The notes beneath the pieces were generated by a model, which was not told the DNA's origin, did no database searches, and worked only from the letters and a program-made list of their open reading frames with translations. Both the position numbers and the translations under genes were made by a program. A stretch of 64,000 bases of DNA from Pyxicephalus adspersus (taxonomy: Eukaryota > Chordata > Amphibia > Anura > Pyxicephalidae). This document shows, piece after piece, positions 57,295 through 64,000 of the stretch. Location of the stretch: positions 1,441,499 to 1,505,498 of the forward strand of contig NC_092860.1 of the NCBI RefSeq assembly GCF_032062135.1. Direction: 5' to 3'. The stretch's first letter is position 1. Each line of letters opens with the position of its first letter.

Positions 57295-58013
57295 CAGGAG
57301 GAAAATGATGAGTAAGAGGCTTTTAGGCAACAAAAACTTTTGTGAAACCGTCTTAACAAACTGGTTTGAGCTCCATTGGACTATCAATTAGACATATTGA
57401 AAGAATATGGGTATTGGTAAACAGAATAACGGTATAAAGAGATTGCTGAAAATCGTAGGTTGTCTCTTTCCCGTCGCGTTTCGCCGTATGGCTTCCCCAG
57501 GGGAGAGAAAAGACTCAAGTTTGACGTTCAGACTCAGGTTGCCAGTGTTCGAGCTTGAGGTGTCAACATGAGTGAAGACAAAACATAATGTAACTTGTTT
57601 GTATTTAGCTCAGTCTATGAATATGCTTGAAGCTCTACGTGTATACATAGGCTCCCTGGATATCTCACTTCTACTGCAAATCTTTAGAATACAAAACCCT
57701 ATTACTTACCTCCTCCATGTATCTTTCAATCCTTGGACCACTTGTTAATAACCATTTTACAAAACATTAAATTGGACTCCCTCCACCCCTATGGAAGCCA
57801 TAAGGCGAAATGCATTGGGAAAGAGACAACCGCGACCTCCTAGAATTCTCTGCAATTTCCTTATACCTTATTACCAATATTTATATTCTTTTGATACTGT
57901 AATTGATGTATATTCCAGTTGAGCCTCGTCTAGCTCAGACTAGTTTGGTAAAACAGTTTCACAAAAGTAAAAGTTTTTGTTGCCTAAAAGTGTCGTTCTC
58001 CTCCTCACTTTCC
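57295..58013. mobile_element. Foldback element with about 230-bp inverted arms
   Basis: The left arm (57295-57524) and the right arm (57768-58013) are imperfect reverse complements over nearly their full length. Examples are CTTTTAGGCAACAAAAACTT against AAGTTTTTGTTGCCTAAAAG, and GGCGAAATGCATTGGGAAAG against CTTTCCCGTCGCGTTTCGCC. The loop is about 245 bp. Both arms carry the GAAACGCGT-type core. No transposase frame. Confidence 0.75.
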
Positions 58014-58632
58014 TTATGTTTACTTGATGAACTTTATAAGGCTTGGTAACGAATAGTTTAGGTGGAGAATTTTTGGGTCCCTCACTGTTATAAGTTACCA
58101 ATCAATTCATCAATCTATACCCTTTGTTTGTAGAAAAATTGGAAACATTTTTTTTCCAATGGTGCCATATTCCAGCTGGTGACTCCTGACCCGAAATTCT
58201 CCATTCTATATATTGTATATAGCTGCAGCTTTGTTAAGAACAAAATGTGAGCAATCTGCAAGGTTTCGTTCCTTTCCAGAGGAAACGATTCTCCTTGGTA
58301 TATCAGCAAGTCAGATTTACCTGCAAATGTACGAGGACAAGGGATGAAAGAGGAGAAGGGGTGAATGTAAGTTCAGGAGCTGAGTGGAGGTGGCTCCGGG
58401 GGACGTCTAACCGTCTGGCTAAATCCCAGACACAAAAAGTGTTTAAAGTCTCATTATTAGGAACTTCACCGAGGACTCTCCATGGAACCCTGTACTGGGG
58501 GCAGATAATTGTTTTCATCTTCCCTGGACTGTCTACAGGGGAAATGTGGAATCAAGGGTTAGAAGATCCAAAACCAAAGGAAAAAGATATAAAATAGAAA
58601 AAATCCCAAATGTTTGTGGATACCATTAGATC
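58014..58632. other. Complex sequence, nothing recognised
   Basis: A 116-codon plus frame (58247-58597) and an opposing 71-codon frame overlap and show no domain. Confidence 0.3.
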
Positions 58633-59096
58633 TACTATATGAACAAAAGTAGTTGCCCCCCTCCAGTAATGGGGTTCAGGTGTCCCCAGTGAAGAGTCCT
58701 GGTAATTCTACATCATACAAAGACATTGTAGACAACTGTACTCTTCCAGTCTTGAGGTCACAGTTCGGTGAGGACCCTTTTCTGCCCCCCCAGACTGTGC
58801 CCCGGGGTACAAAGCTTTCTCCTTAAAGACATGGGGTCACCGGTATGCAGTGGGGAAAATTGAGTGTCCTGCAGAGAGCCTTGACCCCATCCCTAATGAA
58901 CACCATTGCGTTTGCGATCGACCAGTAGATTGTGATCGGTGTTTTGGGCACCCCTGTTGTAGACAATTGGGCTCTTCAACCTTTGTGGTCACAGGTTGGT
59001 GAAGACTTTTTACCGCCCCCCCCCATGACTGTGTCCCGGGGTACAAAGCCACCTCCATAAAGACATGGGGTCACCAGTTTGGTGTGGAGGGACTTG
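58633..59096 (+). mobile_element. Tc1-like fragments with a hAT end between them
   Basis: CTATATGAACAAAAGTAG (58633) is a decayed Tc1 terminal repeat. It is followed by the transposase words ACAGTTCGGTGAGGACCC and GTGCCCCGGGGTACAAAGC. A second partial copy of the same region runs from 58957 to 59096. Between them CGATCGACCAGTAGATTGTG and TTTTGGGCACCCCTG (to 58956) form the terminal part of a hAT-type element. All coding potential is broken. Confidence 0.65.
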
Positions 59097-59789
59097 CAAG
59101 ATATGACACGAGAACAGACTGTAACTTCCATGGAGAATTCTTGTATTGTATTTACTATTTGCTCATATAGAGATCTGATTTTTCTTTAATAATTGTATTC
59201 ACTTTTCATTCTTTATTAACTCTTAGTTGACTGTAAGCAGCCCCAATGAACTCCTTCCTCTCCTTCTCCTCTTAGCCATTTTGTCTTTAAATCTTTTTTA
59301 TTTCCATTGTAACTTTTTCTCCTTTTTTTCAGAGACATAGAAACAGGAAAAAGTTTTTTCCATTTGTAAATCGTTTTCTTGTGCCATTACTACTAGAAGT
59401 GTAAATGTGAAATCTGGTCCATGAGAGGTGTACGGGAAGGTGGCCGTGGTATTGGAATAGGATTTATTACAAGCAGGGCGATTCCTGGGGTGTCCCGACT
59501 TTTGGTATTTATAGAGAAGAGAAAACATTTTCATAATGATAAATGGGATTTCCTTCCTGTACAGCTGAATGGCCTGATGATTGAAGAAAACGTAAGAAAT
59601 AATTGGAGAAGCGAGAACCTGCTGACTGCTCACCTATATGTGGAAAACTTTTATCCCAATAGAATTTATAAAATGATTATTATTTCTTTGATTTGAGATG
59701 ACGATTGTTTCTGATTGGAGGAGGCCCTGTTGTCCCTGGCTGGGATTGGAGGAGGAATGTTTGCTTCTCCATTCTTTCTGAATCCTCTT
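59097..59789. other. AT-rich sequence, nothing recognised
   Basis: Contains T-rich runs near 59290-59330. Frames of 91 and 111 codons have no domain. Confidence 0.3.
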
Positions 59790-60115
59790 TGAAATTCTGT
59801 CCATCTCTCCGGCATGATGTGAATTTCACATTCCAGGAGCTTTATTCTTTGCAGCATGCTGAACAGCATCCCCTCAGCCGCTCACATCTGACAAGTCAAT
59901 GGAACACTCATTGTTCGAGGCGCTGTGAGACGGCGTGTATTCCGAAGGCGTCGCCGCCAACATGGAGGTTACATGATACTCATTGCAAATAGCAATTTCA
60001 TAGCCGGCTGTTTGCAGGAAAAAAGCTATTAATGCTGAAGAGCGAACAGAAGAGAAGTGAATGCTGCCCCACGTTGGGTGAACTCCCTCACCCCGCACCA
60101 TTCACCCTTCCCAGG
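59790..60115. promoter_or_regulatory. Candidate conserved noncoding element
   Basis: Complex block with CpGs (GAAGGCGTCGCCGCCAAC), CTCATTGCAAATAGCAATTT and AAAGCTATTAATGCTG. Confidence 0.35.
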
Positions 60116-60200
60116 TATGGAGGCAAACGCTTCCTGACTGAGAAGAGAACGGCGGCCAAATGCTGCATATGAGAGCCGAAGTAATAAAACTCAAAAGCAG

Positions 60201-60276
60201 AGCAGAGTATTTCAGGAGAGGAGAGTTATAGAGGAAGGAGCAGAGTCCTCCAGCAGAGTATTTCAGGAGAGGAGAG
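60201..60276 (+). repeat. 51-bp minisatellite, 1.5 copies
   Basis: GCAGAGTATTTCAGGAGAGG, AGAGTTATAGAGGAAGGAGC and AGAGTCCTCCA, then the first phrase again 51 bp later (60202, 60253). Apparently identical to units at 27376-27602. Confidence 0.85.
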
Positions 60277-60470
60277 GCTGTGGTTATACAATATCAGTAC
60301 TGCAATGTATTTTTGCTGTGTATTATATGCTGTGGCCCTTCCAGTTGGGTTATTAGATTCATACTGTACCCTCATTTTCATCTGTTACCAAGGAGACTGA
60401 CAGTTTATGACTGCAGTGCACTTTCACCCGTGATTTGTCCTGTGAATCTCAGCTGATGTTCCATTCTGCC

Positions 60471-60652
60471 CGGGGTATTACCATCGGCCCTCCTCATCAG
60501 GCTGCGCCCTCTCTGCTCTGAGCTGACCGTTTGCTGGAAATTTTCCATTATTAGCTCCAGAATCCATTCCACCTGCTGACGTATTTTCAGGTTGACCCTT
60601 TCCTGAACTGTGGAACCATCGGCGTTCCTTTTACATTTTATATTTGGAATAT
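60471..60652 (-). CDS. Possible single exon, product unknown
   Basis: A minus-strand open frame (60405-60773) stays open through complex, non-repetitive sequence. Within it, CTCTGATTTCAG just before base 60652 is a good splice acceptor with a pyrimidine-rich lead, and GATG followed by GTAATA near 60470 is a fair donor. The roughly 60 residues between them include IPNIKCKRNADGSTVQERV and RQQVEWILELIMENFQQ, a charged, helix-prone composition unlike the artefact frames elsewhere. I do not recognise the family. It could equally be a conserved noncoding element with an open frame. No other exons were found nearby. Confidence 0.25.
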
Positions 60653-60659
60653 CTGAAAT

Positions 60660-61219
60660 CAGAGGAGTAATTAAAGCCGAGCTCCTCTTCCCATGATTGC
60701 AGCCATCCCGGCCATTCCTATGGAAGTTCACATATCTGTGCAGGATACACAATGTAACAAGCAATGATTCCATATAGGCTGCGGATTATCTGGTGCATGC
60801 GATACATTATATTATTTATCATTTCATGAATCCTCAGCCACCACAAACCGAACTGCCAGCTACTGGCAGTCCATGTGTTAGGTTTGGTGTAATATAAAGA
60901 TTAACATATAAGGGAAATGGACACAATAATGGAAACAGCCAATGGATCTATCAAGTAGGGTCAGATTTTTGAAGCTGGTGGCATGCAGGTGAGAGGTGCT
61001 GGTTGAATTCCCATTTTGGAGACATTTTGTTCCACATTTTTTATGCTGTGGTCAGTAACTTTACAAATCTAGATGAATAAATTATAGTATAATAAATTAT
61101 GTTTTTTTTTGCAAAGTGATATGCTGAAGGAATTTGCACGTTTCAGTATTTTTACTTAGTTCTTTCATGGAACACTGGGACATCGAATTGCTTTAAAACC
61201 CAGATATCAAAGTGCTAAT
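60660..61219. other. Complex to AT-rich sequence, nothing recognised
   Basis: No gene, repeat or motif cluster recognised outside the candidate exon. Confidence 0.3.
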
Positions 61220-61625
61220 TAATGCTTCTCTTTCACATCCGATGTATATTATTCACTGCCAGTCATTATCATATCTCCGGCAGTTTGGAGTTGTGTAAAT
61301 GTAAATTTTCCAATATTTTGTCCTTTTACAACCCACAATCAGTTTTTGTGGTCAGTGAGCTCTTTGGGGAATCTTGTAAATTAGAATACAGCAGAGACAT
61401 CACCAGCGCCCCTCGGAGACACTGGGCCCTCCGCTGCCAAGTGCGGTTCATCTCCATGTTTCCCGGTGCATTAGGCTGTGATGTTCCTGCAGAGCGCAGC
61501 GCTGTCCGCCATGTCTCATTTCAAAGGCCTTTGAAGCTGAAACTTTGGGAGCGATCAATAGCGATGCAGCTTCCTGCGGTGCGAGCTCTGCAGACGAGCT
61601 ATCGGCAGTGTTTGTGACTCATTGG
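61220..61625. promoter_or_regulatory. Candidate enhancer with TCF/LEF palindrome
   Basis: Complex CpG-retaining block with the 16-bp perfect palindrome TTCAAAGGCCTTTGAA (61520-61535), made of two abutting TCF/LEF words (CTTTGAA on each strand). The 131-codon frame over it has no domain. Confidence 0.35.
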
Positions 61626-61809
61626 TTGCTCTGGGCCTCAGTTCGGTCTTCTCTAAAACTCAGACGCCTTCTAAAAGGGAACAGAGGAATCCTTCCCAAG
61701 ATACAAGGGGAATGGAGGGGTCACCCACAGGGGCCACAATCCACTGGAGGCAGCTCCCCCAGCATATTAGCTCAGGATAGTTTGAGACCGAGGAGTAAAA
61801 TCTAAGTGG

Positions 61810-62010
61810 ATCACCAAAGAACCCACAAAGGGATGATGGGGTAGATGGCTTCCTGGTTGTGGCCCTCAAGTAAACTGAACACTTGCAGGTTGAAGCCCTT
61901 GGGCGCACTGAATGTCTTTTGGGTTGTGGCCCCTGGATGAGGCCAGACAGATATGAGGTTGGAGCCCCTGGGCACATTTGATGGCACCCTGGTTGCTGTC
62001 CTCGGAAACA
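61810..62010. repeat. Degenerate tandem, about 45-50 bp
   Basis: GGTTGTGGCCCTCAAG, GGTTGAAGCCCTTGGG, GGTTGTGGCCCCTGG, GGTTGGAGCCCCTGGG and GGTTGCTGTCCTCGG recur at about 45-bp steps. Confidence 0.65.
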
Positions 62011-62449
62011 CCTTTGCATGCAGCATATAAAGCAAAAACAAAGACAATCTCAACATTAGGAACAAGTCAAGGGACGCGAGAGGGGGCCATCAGGCCAAGA
62101 CAGGAAGAAGAATGAGCCAGTTCCGAGTTATGAGAAGTCCCATATGGTACACAGGAGCACGGGGAATACACAGGGTTACCTAAAGGATCCACAGAGCACC
62201 CAGGATCTCAAAAGCCTGGGGCACCCTTGACCCTATCACTGGTTTACCAGCTGACCACCTGTGGCAAGTCCTAACAATGGCATACCAGGGCGTCCCACAA
62301 GACCGACCAATTTGGAAATGTTCTGACCAGTCACCCAGCCATCACAATTTGGCCCCTGTTGGAGCTGCTCAGATCCGAACATTTATCCATTTTCGTCCTT
62401 CCAACTAATCACCTTCATGAACATACCCCCCAATCCCTTCTCATCAGGG
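62011..62449. other. Complex sequence, nothing recognised
   Basis: No gene, repeat or motif cluster recognised. Confidence 0.3.
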
Positions 62450-63165
62450 GCCATTGTACCCAAACTACCAAGGTTATCACATCACCTATCAGGGGGTCTA
62501 TAATATGATCAATGTATGATCAGAGTATATATTAGAAGTCTATAGAATATAGGAGAGTAGATAATACCCCCCCCCCTATCCGGAGCCATTGTAATGTCAT
62601 CCATAATAGCACTTCACCTATTGGGGGTCTATGTATAGGCTGATCAGAGTGTATATAGAGGTTTAATATATTGGGGAGTATATATTATATCTCCCCCTTG
62701 TCCAGAGCCATTGTAACATCAATCATAGTGTCACTTCACCTATCATTAGTCCGGGTATTGATCACCTATCATTGATCCATGTATTGATCAGAATATTTAT
62801 TGGGGGTCTATAATATATAAGAGTGGGGTATAAGCTATATCCCGCCATGTCAGGGGTCATTGTAACTTTCTCCATGGTGTCCCTTCACCTTTTGGGGGGT
62901 CATGTATTAGCTGATCAGAGCGTATATTGGGGGTTTATAATATATAAGGGGGGTATATAATATATCAATTTGAGGAGCCATTGTAACCTCATCCTTAGTG
63001 TCTCTTCATCTATCAGGGATTCATTTATTGGGTGATCAGAATATATATTGGGGTTTAATATATATATTGGGGGTAAAGCTAAATCCCTCCTTGTCAGGGG
63101 TCATTGTAACCTGCTCCATGGTGTCCCTTCACCTCTCCGGGGTCCATGTTACAGCTGATCGGGGT
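62450..63165 (+). repeat. About 120-bp degenerate tandem array
   Basis: CCATTGTAAC or a variant starts at about 62451, 62586, 62708, 62858, 62978 and 63102. Each unit also has a CTTCACCTATC phrase, a TGATCAGAGTATATATTGGG phrase and a TATAATATATAAGGGGG phrase. Six units, strongly diverged. Confidence 0.8.
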
Positions 63166-63289
63166 ACATCTATATAGGCAATAGGGTTCCCCTTTTAAAA
63201 CAACACAAAACTTACATTGGCTGGAATTCAAAGATTATAAAAACAAACCGAACAAATTTCAGTTTAGTGAGAAAAAGAAAAAACAAAAC

Positions 63290-63850
63290 CACAAAGTCCC
63301 CAAATGAATCTGTTAATAGACAACTTTAATTATCCCTGCGCAGCCTGGCACTTGAAGGAATGAAAACACAGCGTTCCCACTTTTTATCTGACAGTTGACA
63401 AGCTGAAATAAAAGCGCTTTTTTATTTTTTTTTCCCCCAATTTAAAAACCAAGTTGGTGTTACAGTCGCTGAAATGCAATAAATCTGAACAAACAAGCCG
63501 GCTTGATTCACGCCGCGGCGAGTCAGCGACACAAAAGGCAATATCTAAAGCCCCGCGCCGGTAGCGAGTAATCAAACCTATTTTCACCGCCTGATCGAGG
63601 CGCTTGGGGGGGTCTTTGAGGATCAGTCGAGCTAAATCGGACAACAAGAACAAAATGTTAATTTTCACAAGGAAGCCGCCTCTAATTGGCTTCTTAATCT
63701 GGACGCACTTTAAAGTAATTAGTTTGGCACAGTTGGTTCTCGCTGCGCTAATTGAACATTTTTTTTTTTTTTTGGGGATTTTAGGGACTCGAATCAAATC
63801 ATTTGTTTTTTCTTTACTGGTTACAAAGGGTTTAAAAAAGCTCTAAGTCT
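63290..63850. promoter_or_regulatory. Candidate conserved noncoding element at right edge
   Basis: Complex CpG-retaining block with TCTGACAGTTGACAAGCTG (TALE-type word), CACGCCGCGGCGAGTCAGCG, ATTGGCTTCTTAATC and AAAGTAATTAGTTTGGC. Overlapping frames of 137 and 80 codons have no domain. One of the stronger candidates by texture. Confidence 0.4.
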
Positions 63851-64000
63851 GGAGAAACAAACAAAACAAAAGGTAAAGCTAATTACCATGTAAATATAGA
63901 GATAAACTTTCTTTGCTTCATTTAACTCGCAGAAAATGAGTTCATTATTTTATGAAGAATTATGTGAATCTTAATAAGGAACAGAGTGAATGTTCATATC

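Overview
The window looks like vertebrate nuclear DNA, most probably from a frog (Anura, perhaps a ranoid). It has no compact gene layout. It holds a 5'-truncated CR1-type LINE, decayed Tc1/mariner and hAT-type DNA transposons, small TTAAAG-ended inverted-repeat elements, and the short element ending in 'GCGCTATATAAAT' that is very common in frog genomes. Many tandem arrays with 26 to 210 bp units are present, plus five runs of N (assembly gaps). No complete protein-coding gene, rRNA, tRNA or CRISPR array could be supported. Nearly all long open frames come from low-complexity or tandem DNA, or cross N runs.

Layout. 1-1.6 kb: AC-rich degenerate array, a small inverted-repeat element and a pyrimidine-rich minisatellite. 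1.6-9.5 kb: complex single-copy-looking blocks alternating with a purine tract (3.3-4.1 kb), a SINE-like element (6.3-6.6 kb) and a 33/99-bp array (8.1-8.9 kb). 10-14.3 kb: two large minisatellites, each broken by an N gap. 14.5-22 kb: complex sequence with a good CTCF-like site, a 61-bp repeat and a 43-bp array grown from a dispersed element. 23.1-25.4 kb: CR1 LINE fragment and a Tc1-like element. 25.8-31.7 kb: a 30-bp array, a 51-bp array and a 2.2-kb pyrimidine array interrupted by a small transposon. 32-36 kb: complex sequence and a hAT-like element. 36.2-40.3 kb: four tandem arrays, one formed from the 3' end of a Tc1 transposase. 40.4-46.7 kb: CpG-bearing complex blocks and three N gaps. 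47-64 kb: complex sequence, two more Tc1 fragments, a long GA tract, a foldback element, a possible single exon at 60.5-60.65 kb, a 120-bp array, and a complex block at the right edge.

Interpretation. Between the repeats lie more than 20 blocks of 200-700 bp with balanced composition, retained CpGs and many homeodomain (ATTA), octamer (ATGCAAAT), TALE (CTGTCA), SOX and TCF/LEF-type words. This texture is typical of conserved noncoding regulatory DNA in a gene desert or very large intron near a developmental regulator. It is inference: conservation cannot be tested from one sequence. The best single signals are three perfect octamers in 155 bp (43,952-44,106), paired CAGCTGTCA sites (12,749-12,825), a 16-bp palindrome of two TCF/LEF words (61,520-61,535), and the tandem array grown out of a Tc1 transposase (39.7-40.2 kb).
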